Notes: generated by a model from the letters alone, not told the origin. Numbered from the stretch's first letter, positions 34,811 to 44,202 are shown. The stretch: 64,000 nt of DNA from Neomelitea salexigens DSM 19753 (GCF_000422345.1 NZ_AULP01000001.1:310001-374000); one strand, 5' to 3'. Program-made: numbers and translations.

Positions 34811-35986
34811 CTAAAGGTATTTGGCGCGGTAGTCGGCAAACATCTCTTTCAACTGCGGCTCGGTAAAACCGAATTGCTCTAGCGTGTACTCATGGGCGGG
34901 ACGTGCTTCGCGTTTATTGTCCTCACGGTAACGCTCCATGGCATCGCGTGCCTCATCGGTGAATGCCATACCAATAAATTGATACACCGACTCCATGCTC
35001 TTCAGCGGGTCGCTAATCGTGTCTTTGTACCATACGTCGAGAAAGGCGTCGGGATATTGCTCACGTGTTGCCATGGTGCGCAACGTACCTCTGGCGTATT
35101 TCTTCGCCCATTGTTCGCCTACCACGGTTGGGTCCACATCGTCGCTAGCCATAATCCACAGGTTGTAGTTCATACTGGCTGCCGACGGAATGGTTTGCAG
35201 CGGGTCGCGGTGGGTCTGCACGATTTTGGCGTCGGGAAAAACCTTCAACAGCACAGCGATATGGTGCAAATGATGCGGCGTTTTCAGCAACCAGCGCTCA
35301 GCCTGTTGGCCGTTGCGTTTTTTCTGCCACTGCAAAAACTGCAGCATGCGCTTCAAATACTCATAGGCCGGGGTATTGTCGTGGCTGTCGTTCCACTCCC
35401 CGTAACTGGGAACATTGCAAAACGCGTCGGGGATCGTGCTGTAAAAGCTGTGCTCCAGCAGCAAAATATCCTCATCAGCACCCACCGGGTCCATGGGGTG
35501 AATGGCCGCGATCTCTGGGTTAGCCTCCAGCATCGCGGCAATCTCCTGCTCTGCTGAGGTAATTCGTGGGTCCTTGCCGCTAAAATCCCAATCCAGCGCT
35601 GGCGCGGGGTTACGCACTTCATACCAAAGTGGCGCATAGAAGCGCTGGTCACTGGCCAGGATGCGATGAGTGTATGTCGATCCCGTGCGCTGCAAACCGA
35701 TAATCACCACCGGCGACAGCACTTTCTCGTCGAGGATTTCCGGGTGCTTGCTAATCCAGGCTTCCATTCTCAGACGGTTAATCAAAATATTCAGAATGCG
35801 TTGATACTGCCCGAAGCGGCCGGCAGCATTGAGCTTGGCTTCCTCGTTCAACGCCTTTACCAACACCGCCATTGGCTCGCGAAATGACTCGTCGCCAAAA
35901 TCGCGCAAACCGCCCGTTGCCTCGGTGGCTGCTTGTAAAAGCGAATCAACACTGAGATCCACCTGCGGAATTGCCTGCTCTGTCAT
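34811..35986 (-). CDS. PAPS-dependent sulfotransferase family protein
   Basis: A 391-residue sulfotransferase expected to move sulfate from PAPS to an alcohol or other acceptor. The 5'-phosphosulfate loop is in VVIIGLQRTGSTYTHRIL (about residue 92) and the 3'-phosphate motif in KIVQTHRDPLQTIPS (about 255). Conserved WLLKTPHHLHH lies between. The acceptor is unknown. Next to sat and cysC (PAPS makers) and upstream of nothing but the LysR gene on the other strand. The DUF1214 gene lies 28 bp upstream in the same direction. Confidence 0.9.
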   Translation of the reverse strand: MTEQAIPQVDLSVDSLLQAATEATGGLRDFGDESFREPMAVLVKALNEEAKLNAAGRFGQYQRILNILINRLRMEAWISKHPEILDEKVLSPVVIIGLQRTGSTYTHRILASDQRFYAPLWYEVRNPAPALDWDFSGKDPRITSAEQEIAAMLEANPEIAAIHPMDPVGADEDILLLEHSFYSTIPDAFCNVPSYGEWNDSHDNTPAYEYLKRMLQFLQWQKKRNGQQAERWLLKTPHHLHHIAVLLKVFPDAKIVQTHRDPLQTIPSAASMNYNLWIMASDDVDPTVVGEQWAKKYARGTLRTMATREQYPDAFLDVWYKDTISDPLKSMESVYQFIGMAFTDEARDAMERYREDNKREARPAHEYTLEQFGFTEPQLKEMFADYRAKYL

Positions 35987-36014
35987 GGTGCTTTCCTTAT
36001 TCGTTTCGCGATTG

Positions 36015-37151
36015 TTATTGTAGTGTGTCGATTTTTACCACGCTGCAGCGCGGGTCGGTGATGTGTGCTGCACCAATCCAGCGAAAGGCCATAGTGCCCT
36101 CACGGTGCCCCGTGGTGTCCAGCCAATTTGCGCAGCCCGGATCACGCGCAGCGACGACTATGCGCACGCTGCCGTCATCGCGATACTGCGCGGTATGTTT
36201 ATTCACATGGATATCGACGTAGCGGTATTCCAGCGATTCCATCCAGTAGTTGTTAAGCTGGAAATTCCAGTTGTCACATTCGGGAATATCATCGACCTCG
36301 ATCACTAGCGCTTCATCGTCTGCCAGACAGAAATAGCCGTGGTAATAATAGATATTGGGGTCGCCACCCAGTTTCTGGCAGTAGGCTTGGTCGGCGGCGG
36401 GAAGGCTATTGGGCTGCGCTTTAAAGCCCTCGGCCCAGTCGGCGAACAGGGTGGCGGTACCTTTGACAAAGGCTGCGGTACTGCGCAGTTTTTGGGCAAA
36501 TTCTGCAGCATCCAGGGGCGCTGGCTTAACGCCGTCGCGGTCGAGGCGCTCAATAATCAGGTCTGCCGCGACTTCGGTTTTCCGGTCAAGAAACGTCTGG
36601 CGCACCAGCACCGCTACCGTGTCCTCAGTGATCGCCAACCAATTCTCGGGGTGAGGTTTACGGGACAGAATAATGTCGATGCTGCCATCGTCATTCACTT
36701 CCAAACCGCCATGGGTATCCAACGCTGCGACCGAGCGCATATTGCCGTCTTCTTCCTCATAGCCACCAGCAATCGCAATGAAGCCCAGATACGCGACACT
36801 GCCGCGGCTTCCGCGAATTCGATAGTCGTGTGCGCCATTGATCTCAGCACGTTGATAGTAGTTATCTGGGTTGTCCGCACCAATTTTGGCGGTTTCGTGC
36901 GAGGGGCGGTAGAAGTCGGGGAAGTCCGGATCACTGCACTCGACAAACATATCCAGCGCAATGCGCGTTAAGCGCGTGAGATAGCGCCATCCTTCGGCGC
37001 GGTGCAGGGCATCTTGCGGGGCTTCAGGGCGCAAAATTTGCTGGCCAGCGTCTTTGAGTTGATCGCAGAACTCCGCCCAAAGTTCTCCGCTCATTACCGC
37101 ATCTATCTCAGCGTTTACCGGGCTACCATTCGCCTTAGCGTTATCAGTCAT
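36015..37151 (-). CDS. DUF1214 domain protein
   Basis: A 378-residue protein with a C-terminal DUF1214-type region, recognised by LNNYWMESLEYRY and the ARDPGCANWLDT segments. The N-terminal part is helical. No signal peptide. Function is unknown. DUF1214 genes next to sulfotransferase genes recur in marine gammaproteobacteria in my recollection. The 28-bp gap to the sulfotransferase suggests an operon. It could process or bind the sulfated product, but this is a guess. Confidence 0.8.
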   Translation of the reverse strand: MTDNAKANGSPVNAEIDAVMSGELWAEFCDQLKDAGQQILRPEAPQDALHRAEGWRYLTRLTRIALDMFVECSDPDFPDFYRPSHETAKIGADNPDNYYQRAEINGAHDYRIRGSRGSVAYLGFIAIAGGYEEEDGNMRSVAALDTHGGLEVNDDGSIDIILSRKPHPENWLAITEDTVAVLVRQTFLDRKTEVAADLIIERLDRDGVKPAPLDAAEFAQKLRSTAAFVKGTATLFADWAEGFKAQPNSLPAADQAYCQKLGGDPNIYYYHGYFCLADDEALVIEVDDIPECDNWNFQLNNYWMESLEYRYVDIHVNKHTAQYRDDGSVRIVVAARDPGCANWLDTTGHREGTMAFRWIGAAHITDPRCSVVKIDTLQ

Positions 37152-37225
37152 CGTGCTCTCCCATTATTATGGCAGGCACTATGGCGTTAAATGGCAACGG
37201 TGGGCATCACCCAGAGGGATGAAAA

Positions 37226-37909
37226 TCAGTCTTCACGAATGCGCTTATACCACTGCGCAGGGTCGGCGATTTCACCATCTTCCTCGCGCAACGCTGGGTA
37301 GTCCAAGCCATTCTCACGACAAAAGTCGCGCACTTGCGGATGAGCCCATTCAAACAGCGTTTGCCGGTAGGTCTGTTCATCCAGTCGGGGCCGGTCGTAC
37401 AAACCCTGCTGATCGCGCTGATACTGCGCCTCCGAAAGGATAATGCCCGCCGCCACCGACACATTGTACGACTGCACCATGCCCATCATCGGAATCGTGA
37501 TGTGCGCATCAGCCAGGGCGCACGCCTCAGCACTTACGCCCCGCTTTTCCGCCCCCAGCAATATCGCCGTGGGTCGGGTGTAGTCGGGCTGGCGATAATC
37601 CACCGAGTCTGCGTCAAGGTGGGCCGCAAGAACCTGATAACCATCGCCCTGAAGCTTTTTAATCAGCGCTGCAATATCGCGGTGGCGGCGCACGGCTACC
37701 CAGCTGTGGCTACCCATCGCTGTACCACGGAAAGTCTTGTAGTCCTTGTCGTCGATCACTGCGTGCATTTCCGCGATGCCCGCCGCATCGGCAGTGCGCA
37801 CTATCGCCGATAAATTACGCCCTTTGTGGACATTGTCGGTGATGACCGTCAAATCAGGCTGGCGACGATCCAGCACGGCTCTGAGCCGTTGGTAGCGTTC
37901 CGGGGTCAT
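37226..37909 (-). CDS. trmH: tRNA (guanosine(18)-2'-O)-methyltransferase
   Basis: A 227-residue SPOUT-fold enzyme that methylates the ribose of G18 in the tRNA D loop using SAM. The three SpoU motifs are visible: NLSAIVRTADAAG (motif 1, Asn and Arg), LLGAEKRGVSAEA (motif 2) and IPMMGMVQSYNVSVAAGI (motif 3, knot). Length and the N-terminal PERYQRLRAVLDRRQPDLT segment fit TrmH. Confidence 0.95.
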   Translation of the reverse strand: MTPERYQRLRAVLDRRQPDLTVITDNVHKGRNLSAIVRTADAAGIAEMHAVIDDKDYKTFRGTAMGSHSWVAVRRHRDIAALIKKLQGDGYQVLAAHLDADSVDYRQPDYTRPTAILLGAEKRGVSAEACALADAHITIPMMGMVQSYNVSVAAGIILSEAQYQRDQQGLYDRPRLDEQTYRQTLFEWAHPQVRDFCRENGLDYPALREEDGEIADPAQWYKRIRED

Positions 37910-37935
37910 GGTAGATACACGTCAAAAAATCGCCA

Positions 37936-38361
37936 TTATACCTGCATATCAATCACGGCCATGGTCAGCCGCGAGATACAGATATCACGCTGTTGCTCGT
38001 CGCAGATGCGAATATCCCAAACGTGGGTGGTGCGGCCAATATGAATGGGCTTGGCAACCGCCGTTACGCGGCCGCTTACCACTTTGCGCAGATGGTTGGC
38101 ATTGATATCCAAACCGACGCAGGCCTTACCGGGTTCTGCAGCCATCATCGCGGCCATACTCCCCACTGTTTCGGCTAGTACCACGGACGCCCCGCCGTGA
38201 AGAATACCCATTGGCTGGTGGGTTCTATGATCCACGGGCATGCTGGCTGTCAACGAGTCTTCTGCAATCGCCTCAATGCGAATATCCAACACCTCGGCAA
38301 TGGTGTTTTTCATCATCTCATTGGCTTTTTCAACATCACCATTTTGCTTCCACAAGGTCAC
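37936..38361 (-). CDS. Hotdog-fold thioesterase (PaaI/MenI-like)
   Basis: A 141-residue acyl-CoA thioesterase. The hotdog helix with GILHGGASVVLAET (about residue 58) carries the catalytic Glu. The likely start is GTG 38361, six bases after an AAGGAG site at 38369-38374, and gives the usual family length; the longer in-frame ORF would be 175 residues. It diverges from the acyl-CoA dehydrogenase gene, with which it may share a fatty-acid context. Confidence 0.88.
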   Translation of the reverse strand: MTLWKQNGDVEKANEMMKNTIAEVLDIRIEAIAEDSLTASMPVDHRTHQPMGILHGGASVVLAETVGSMAAMMAAEPGKACVGLDINANHLRKVVSGRVTAVAKPIHIGRTTHVWDIRICDEQQRDICISRLTMAVIDMQV

Positions 38362-38487
38362 GTTTTTCTCCTTTTGTACTACATCCAAGCCCTTTTCCTG
38401 CGCGTATGCGGAGCTAGTGGCTTTTAAAGTTCTCCCTGTTAACATGTAGGAAAATAAGGTCAAAATCTATCACAAAGGAGGTCAGCC

Positions 38488-39636
38488 ATGAGCGGCATGC
38501 CACGATATATTTACGAAGAAGAACATGAAATGTTCCGCAACTCGGTGCGTAAATTCCTGGAAACCGAGGCTGCGCCCTACCACGCCCAGTGGGAAAAAGA
38601 TGGCCATGTCGACCGTCAGTTGTGGATTAAAGCCGGCGAGCAAGGCTTCCTGAGCCCCACCGTGGCAGAGGAATACGGCGGCGTCGGCGCAGACTTTCGC
38701 TACAACGCCATTGTTGACGAAGAAGTGGGCCGCAGTGGCCTGACCGGTATTGGCTGGGGCTTGCACTCTGATATCGCTGTTCCCTACATCATCAGCTACG
38801 GCAACGAGGCACAGAAAGAGAAGTATTTGCCCAAATGCGTGAGCGGCGAAATAATCACCGCGATCGCCATGACAGAGCCCGGTGCCGGCTCCGACCTGCA
38901 GGGCATTAAAACCACTGCCGTAAAAGATGGTGACGACTACATTATCAACGGCTCCAAAACCTTCATCACTAACGGGCAGCTCTCTGACCTGGTGATTGTG
39001 GTTGCCAAAACCGACCCCAGTGCCGGCGCCAAGGGTGTTAGCTTGTTTTTGGTAGAGTCGGGAACACCTGGGTTTAGCAAGGGCGCGAACCTAGAGAAGG
39101 TGGGCATGAAGGCTCAGGACACCTCCGAGCTGTTCTTCCAAGATGTGCGCGTGTCCAAAGACCAACTCCTTGGCGAAGAAGGCATGGGCTTTGTGTACCT
39201 CATGCAGGACCTGCCGCAGGAACGCTTGAGCGTTGCCATTAACGCCGTTGCCAATGCTAAGTCGGTGTTGGAACAAACTGTCGAGTACGTGAAAGAGCGC
39301 AAAGCTTTCGGAAAGAGTATCGCCACCTTCCAGAATACCCAGTTCAAGCTGGCGGAAATGGATACCGACATTACTGTGGCCGAAGCCTATATGGATCGCT
39401 GCCTGGAGCTTCACATCAACAAGCAGTTCGACTCCGTCGCTGCCGCAAAATGCAAGCTGATGGCCACTGACCTGCAATGCAAGGTCATTGATGAGTGCCT
39501 GCAATTGCACGGCGGTTACGGCTTCATGTGGGAGTACCCAGTGGCGCGTGCATTTGCCGACTCGCGCGTGCAGCGCATCTATGCGGGCACCAACGAGATT
39601 ATGAAACTCATCATCGGTCGCGAACTGGTTAAATAA
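38488..39636 (+). CDS. Acyl-CoA dehydrogenase
   Basis: A 382-residue FAD-dependent acyl-CoA dehydrogenase, oxidising an acyl-CoA to the trans-2-enoyl form. The N-terminal helical domain (EEEHEMFRNSVRKFLE), the AMTEPGAGSDLQG motif and the C-terminal LHGGYGFMWEYPVARAF and IYAGTNEIMK signatures are all present. A strong AAAGGAGG site lies upstream. Chain-length specificity cannot be told. Confidence 0.93.
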   Translation: MSGMPRYIYEEEHEMFRNSVRKFLETEAAPYHAQWEKDGHVDRQLWIKAGEQGFLSPTVAEEYGGVGADFRYNAIVDEEVGRSGLTGIGWGLHSDIAVPYIISYGNEAQKEKYLPKCVSGEIITAIAMTEPGAGSDLQGIKTTAVKDGDDYIINGSKTFITNGQLSDLVIVVAKTDPSAGAKGVSLFLVESGTPGFSKGANLEKVGMKAQDTSELFFQDVRVSKDQLLGEEGMGFVYLMQDLPQERLSVAINAVANAKSVLEQTVEYVKERKAFGKSIATFQNTQFKLAEMDTDITVAEAYMDRCLELHINKQFDSVAAAKCKLMATDLQCKVIDECLQLHGGYGFMWEYPVARAFADSRVQRIYAGTNEIMKLIIGRELVK

Positions 39637-39713
39637 CGACCTACCGCTCGGGGCTGCACCAGTGGCCCCGAGTGGTATTTGCCCTTCTCAAGAAGATCAC
39701 CCACACTTTGACG

Positions 39714-40517
39714 ATGCGCTCGTCAATCACATCACTCCCCCCCCAACTGATTCACGCATTTACCGGCCCCAACTGTGCCGGGAACCCAGCCTGGGTCGTC
39801 CCCGTTCAGCCAACGGCAGACATTCACGCAACGGCAGCGCAATATCTTGCCCGGCCTGGTGCGACGGCATGTGCCCTTTTGCTGCCCGCTACACATCGCA
39901 ACAGCCCTATCACGCTTCGCAGCTTCGGCCCATCCGGGGAAATTCAGCTCTGTGGGCACGCCCTACTCTGTGCCGCCCACTGGCTGTGGTCACACGGTAA
40001 GCAAGAGCCATTACACTTCCATCTCCCTGCCTGTCAGCAACACATTCGCGCCACGCGATTGCGCGATGAAACGTGCCTGGCGCTGCCCAGCAATAATTAT
40101 CGGCTCTGCAGCCCGCCTGAGGGACTGGCAACGCTGATCGGGCAGAGGATATTGCGGTGCGCGCAAAGCACTTCCCTGCCCGGCAGCCTTATCGTCGAGT
40201 TGCACAGTGAGTCGGCCGCGCAAGAGGTGCGGCTCAACGCCGAGGCACTATTGCAGCTGACAACAGACTGCATACTGATAACGGCCAGAAGTCACCGACC
40301 GGGCATCGATGTTGTCAGCCGCTACTTCACACCCGCTTACGGCACTCTTGAAGACCCCGCCACGGGGTCAGCTCACTGTTTGATTGCCAATTGGTGGCGG
40401 GGGCGATTGGGCGCCCGCCCAATACGCTGTTGGCAGGCATCGCCACAGGGCGGACGGTTGCGAGCCCAACATTTGGGTAGCTCAACACGCATTTGGGGAA
40501 AGTGCTCTACACTGTAA
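39714..40517 (+). CDS. PhzF-family protein, catalytic Glu apparently missing
   Basis: A 267-residue PhzF/YddE-type protein, a diaminopimelate-epimerase-like two-domain fold. GPNCAGNPAWVV near the start, GEIQLCGHALLCAA (about residue 75) and YFTPAYGTLEDPATGSAH (about 205) match the family. The catalytic segment, normally x-S-E-T-A-F, reads RPGATACALL here, so the active-site Glu seems replaced by Ala. The ATG at 39714 lacks a clear ribosome site; an earlier GTG at 39672 would add 14 residues. It precedes egtB by 99 bp and may belong to the same unit. Function unknown. Confidence 0.78.
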   Translation: MRSSITSLPPQLIHAFTGPNCAGNPAWVVPVQPTADIHATAAQYLARPGATACALLLPATHRNSPITLRSFGPSGEIQLCGHALLCAAHWLWSHGKQEPLHFHLPACQQHIRATRLRDETCLALPSNNYRLCSPPEGLATLIGQRILRCAQSTSLPGSLIVELHSESAAQEVRLNAEALLQLTTDCILITARSHRPGIDVVSRYFTPAYGTLEDPATGSAHCLIANWWRGRLGARPIRCWQASPQGGRLRAQHLGSSTRIWGKCSTL

Positions 40518-40616
40518 CCAATGTGTAGCCTTGGCAGGTGACTATTTAGCAATTGGCTATTTGGTAGATGACGATGCTACCTGTATACGAGAAGAGCGAC
40601 CCCGCGGGAGCAACGA

Positions 40617-41891
40617 ATGCTCGATCACCCTAGGTCGGATCACGGCGACCTTGCAGAACCTATATCGCTTCAGCACCGGTACCGGCGATGCCGGGACGAA
40701 ACCCTGGCACTCGTTGCGACCCTGAGTGATGAAGACTGCCAATTGCAATCCATGCCCGATGCCAGCCCGGCCAAATGGCATCTGGCACACAGCAGTTGGT
40801 TCTTTGAAACCTTTATACTGCAAGCCCAATTACCCGATTATCAGCCTTTCCACCCCAGTTACGGTGAACTGTTTAATAGCTATTACAACGCGATTGGAAA
40901 ACAATTTAGCCGCCCACATCGCGGCTTGCTGTCGCGCCCTTCACTCGTCGAAATTACACGTTATCGCGCCCACGTCGATCACCATATTCTTGCGTTTCTA
41001 AACCGCTACCAGCACGACCCCAGCGGCTTGCTAGCATTGGGCATCCAGCACGAAAAGCAGCACCAGGAATTGCTGCTCATGGACATTAAGCACGCCTTTC
41101 ATCAGAACCCGCTGTTTCCAGCCTATCAGCGAAGCCCAGCCAGCGCTGTAGCATCGCAGCAAGCACCGTTGAGCTGGTCATGTTTTGACGGCGGGCTGGT
41201 CTGCATAGGCGACACCGGCAGCGAATTCAGCTTCGACAACGAGCGCCCCCAGCACAGAGTTTGGCTTAACCCCTTCGAGCTTGCCAACCGGCCGGTAAGC
41301 AACGGTGAATTCGCCGAGTTTATTGCCGATGGGGGCTACCAACGACCAGAGCACTGGTTATCCGACGGTTGGGCGCAACTGCAAGACACCGGGCGAGGTG
41401 CACCGCACTACTGGCATTTGCGTGATGGCCAGTGGTGGGAGTTCACCCTGGCAGGCCTGCACCCCCTGCAAGCCGCCTCTTCGGCCTGCCACCTGAATTT
41501 TTATGAAGCCACCGCCTACGCTCATTGGGCGGGCGCCCGCCTGCCTACCGAGCAGGAATGGGAACATGCCAGTCGCGCCCTTCCAGTAGCAGGACACTTT
41601 GCAAACTGCGCCCGCTATCACCCAGAAGCGGCTCAGCACACCCCATTGGCGCAAATGTTTGGCGATATCTGGGAATGGACAAACAGCAGTTACCTACCCT
41701 ACCCGGGGTTCACGCCCTTTGCTGGCGACGCGGGGGAATACAACGGCAAATTTATGTCTGGCCAGTTCGTATTACGCGGGGGCTCCTGCCTCAGCCCCGA
41801 CAACCATCTTCGCCACAGCTACCGCAACTTTTTCTACCCACACCAATATTGGCAATGCGCGGGACTACGACTCGCTCGCGACCTGACGTAA
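40617..41891 (+). CDS. egtB: Ergothioneine sulfoxide synthase EgtB
   Basis: A 424-residue non-haem iron enzyme that couples hercynine and a thiol donor (gamma-glutamylcysteine or cysteine) with O2. The N-terminal DinB-type domain has the iron ligands in KWHLAHSSWFFE and HEKQHQE. The C-terminal FGE-sulfatase-like domain has the GGSCLSPDNHLRHSYRNFF and CAGLRLARD ends. It is followed by egtD after 24 bp. A short leader with a GGGAG site lies upstream of the start. Confidence 0.93.
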   Translation: MLDHPRSDHGDLAEPISLQHRYRRCRDETLALVATLSDEDCQLQSMPDASPAKWHLAHSSWFFETFILQAQLPDYQPFHPSYGELFNSYYNAIGKQFSRPHRGLLSRPSLVEITRYRAHVDHHILAFLNRYQHDPSGLLALGIQHEKQHQELLLMDIKHAFHQNPLFPAYQRSPASAVASQQAPLSWSCFDGGLVCIGDTGSEFSFDNERPQHRVWLNPFELANRPVSNGEFAEFIADGGYQRPEHWLSDGWAQLQDTGRGAPHYWHLRDGQWWEFTLAGLHPLQAASSACHLNFYEATAYAHWAGARLPTEQEWEHASRALPVAGHFANCARYHPEAAQHTPLAQMFGDIWEWTNSSYLPYPGFTPFAGDAGEYNGKFMSGQFVLRGGSCLSPDNHLRHSYRNFFYPHQYWQCAGLRLARDLT

Positions 41892-41915
41892 ACCATAATG
41901 ACAACAGGAGCTGCT

Positions 41916-42890
41916 ATGCCTTCTACACTCGCCAAAGAAAGCACGCTAGACGACCAATACCACACCTTTTTACACGACGTTATTCACGGCCTGCGACAAG
42001 CTCAGAAGACTCTGCCCTGCAAGTATTTTTACGACGCTCGCGGCTCGCGCCTGTTCGAAGAAATTTGCCTGCTCGACGAATATTACCTAACGCGCACTGA
42101 ATACAGCATCCTGCGCAGCAGCGGTAAGAGTATCGCCAAGGCGCTGAGCCCCTACACCGAAATCATTGAGCCGGGCGCCGGCAGTTGCCAAAAAGTACAG
42201 CTGCTACTCAAACAGTTACCGACTTTACCTCGCTACATTCCGCTGGAGATATCCGTCGACGCCTTGGTGCATGCGATCACAAGCTTGAAAGAGCGCTTCC
42301 CGGAATTGCGGGTTCACCCGGTTGCCGGCGACTTCACCGCCCAGGCCTGCCTCGATGAAGTCAGCACGCTTTGCCAGTCTGGCCGCCGCCTCGTGTTCTT
42401 TCCCGGCTCGACCATTGGCAACTTTAACCGCACTGAAGCACTGGGCGTACTTCGCTCACTAAAAGCCCTGGCTGGCCCATCAGGTGCACTGCTCTTAGGC
42501 GCCGACCTGATAAAAGACCGACAGCGGCTGCTGGCCGCCTATGACGACAAGCGCGGTGTCACAGCAGAGTTCAACAAGAATATTCTGCGGCGCATCAATC
42601 ACGATTTGAAGGCCAATTTCGATGTTGACGATGGCTTTCAACACCGGGCCATCTTCAACGAACAACTCAGCCGTATCGAAATGCAGCTGGTCGCCTGCCG
42701 AGAGCAAACCGTTAATGTGGCAGGTGAAAAGATGGACTTCCATTGCGGCGAGGTCATCCATACGGAAAATTCGCATAAGTACAGCGAACAAAGTATTGCC
42801 GAGTTGGCATCAGCGGCAGATATGGAAATTCACCGGGTCTGGAAAGACCCTCAGGGTGACTTTGGCGTATTCTTACTCGGCCAGAAATAA
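41916..42890 (+). CDS. egtD: L-histidine N-alpha-methyltransferase EgtD
   Basis: A 324-residue SAM-dependent enzyme that trimethylates histidine to hercynine, the first step of ergothioneine synthesis. The SAM motif IEPGAGSCQKVQLLL (about residue 79), the PLEISVDAL segment and the FPGSTIGNF motif are typical. ATG 41916 follows a CAGGAG site; an earlier ATG at 41898 adds six residues. With egtB it forms the two-gene version of the pathway; no egtC or egtE is next to them. Confidence 0.94.
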   Translation: MPSTLAKESTLDDQYHTFLHDVIHGLRQAQKTLPCKYFYDARGSRLFEEICLLDEYYLTRTEYSILRSSGKSIAKALSPYTEIIEPGAGSCQKVQLLLKQLPTLPRYIPLEISVDALVHAITSLKERFPELRVHPVAGDFTAQACLDEVSTLCQSGRRLVFFPGSTIGNFNRTEALGVLRSLKALAGPSGALLLGADLIKDRQRLLAAYDDKRGVTAEFNKNILRRINHDLKANFDVDDGFQHRAIFNEQLSRIEMQLVACREQTVNVAGEKMDFHCGEVIHTENSHKYSEQSIAELASAADMEIHRVWKDPQGDFGVFLLGQK

Positions 42891-42955
42891 GCGTACAAAT
42901 CCTTGAGACGCTGAGCGCCTTCACTGACAATACCTGCCTCAAAATACTCGGCAGG

Positions 42956-43633
42956 TTGATCTTGGAAACACCCAGCGACAATTGGCGGTCTCACACTAGC
43001 TCGGCTCACTTTACACTGCAGTGGCCCGAGCCAAGACCGTGTTTAAGCTCAGCAGTATTGAATGGTGGGCTGGTCAGCGCGCGGTCATTTATCAACCTGC
43101 GCGTCGAGCGCGACGCCAATGTCCCTTTGCACACCCCGGAACAAAGTCTTCAGCAAGCTCAGCAGCGCCTTCAACTTCCCGACACCTGTGTCGGTATGAT
43201 GACCGCAGCCTCAATGGAGTCACTGCGCCAGTCACACAGCCACATCTACGGGGAAGCGCTTGCTGTTTATGTTAGCTGCGGACTGAGCAACGCACGCCGC
43301 GCCGGCGACCCCTGCGACTGGAAGCCCACCCAAGCCATGCCGGTCGGCACTATCAACAGCGTTGTTATCGCCGACCTGAGTTTTTCAACGGCGGGCATGG
43401 TGGAGCTCCACGGCTTAATCAGCGAAGCCAAGGCTGCGGTGCTGCAAGACATGAATATTCGCAGCCCGGTATCAGGGCAAATTGCGACAGGAACCGGCAC
43501 CGACGCCTGCGCGATAATTAGTGGTAGCGGCGCCCCTGTGCGTTGGCTGGGAAAACACACTGACATTGGCGAGCACATTGCCCGCCAGTATATGGACGCA
43601 CTGCGCAGCAGTATCGACGCCTTCTATTGCTAG
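42956..43633 (+). CDS. cbiZ: Adenosylcobinamide amidohydrolase CbiZ
   Basis: A 225-residue CbiZ-type protein, which cleaves adenosylcobinamide to adenosylcobyric acid for cobamide salvage. Motifs include VGMMTAASM, GLSNARRAGD, VGTINSVVIADL and GQIATGTGTDACAI. No other cobalamin genes are visible nearby, so it stands as a salvage orphan here. The start is uncertain because the N-terminal 30 residues show little conservation. Confidence 0.85.
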   Translation: MILETPSDNWRSHTSSAHFTLQWPEPRPCLSSAVLNGGLVSARSFINLRVERDANVPLHTPEQSLQQAQQRLQLPDTCVGMMTAASMESLRQSHSHIYGEALAVYVSCGLSNARRAGDPCDWKPTQAMPVGTINSVVIADLSFSTAGMVELHGLISEAKAAVLQDMNIRSPVSGQIATGTGTDACAIISGSGAPVRWLGKHTDIGEHIARQYMDALRSSIDAFYC

Positions 43634-43666
43634 CAATCGCAATTGTTCGCACACGGAACTGCCCGA

Positions 43667-44176
43667 TTACTCGCCGCTACTTGCCTTCGCCGCGCGCTTT
43701 GCTATTTTTTTCTCTTCGCGGCGGCGCGCGAAAAAAGCCTGCACTTGCGCGCTCGCCTGCTCAGCCAGCACGCCGCCCTGCCACTGAACCCGGTGATTCA
43801 TTTGCGCTTGATCAAATAACTGCAAATGGCTACTCACCGCCCCTGCCTTAGGCTCACTGGCGCCATACACCAGTCGCGCCACCCGGCTGTGAATGATCGC
43901 GCCCGCGCACATAGCGCAGGGCTCAATGGTGACGTATAGAGTCGCGCCCGGCAGTCGGTAATTCTCAACGTTCGCGGCGGCCTGGCGCAGGGCAATAATC
44001 TCCGCATGGGCGCAGGGGTCATGCCCGGAAATCGGGCTGTTATAGCCCTCACCCAAGACAACGCCGTCGCGTACCACCAACGCGCCAACCGGCACCTCAT
44101 TGAGTTTTTCCGCACGCTCTGCCAATAACAGGGCTTGTTGCATCCAGTATTCGTCGTCGTGCAAAGCTTCTAACAC
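43667..44176 (-). CDS. tadA: tRNA-specific adenosine deaminase TadA
   Basis: A 169-residue zinc deaminase converting A34 to inosine in tRNA-Arg(ACG). The HAEIIAL (His and proton-shuttling Glu) and PCAMCAGAI (two zinc Cys) motifs are present and EYWMQQALLLAERAE gives the N-terminal helix. GTG start at 44176. Basic Lys/Arg-rich C-terminus (ARRREEKKIAKRAAK). Confidence 0.94.
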   Translation of the reverse strand: MLEALHDDEYWMQQALLLAERAEKLNEVPVGALVVRDGVVLGEGYNSPISGHDPCAHAEIIALRQAAANVENYRLPGATLYVTIEPCAMCAGAIIHSRVARLVYGASEPKAGAVSSHLQLFDQAQMNHRVQWQGGVLAEQASAQVQAFFARRREEKKIAKRAAKASSGE

Positions 44177-44202
44177 CCTTTATATTTATCGCGACAACAC
44201 CG

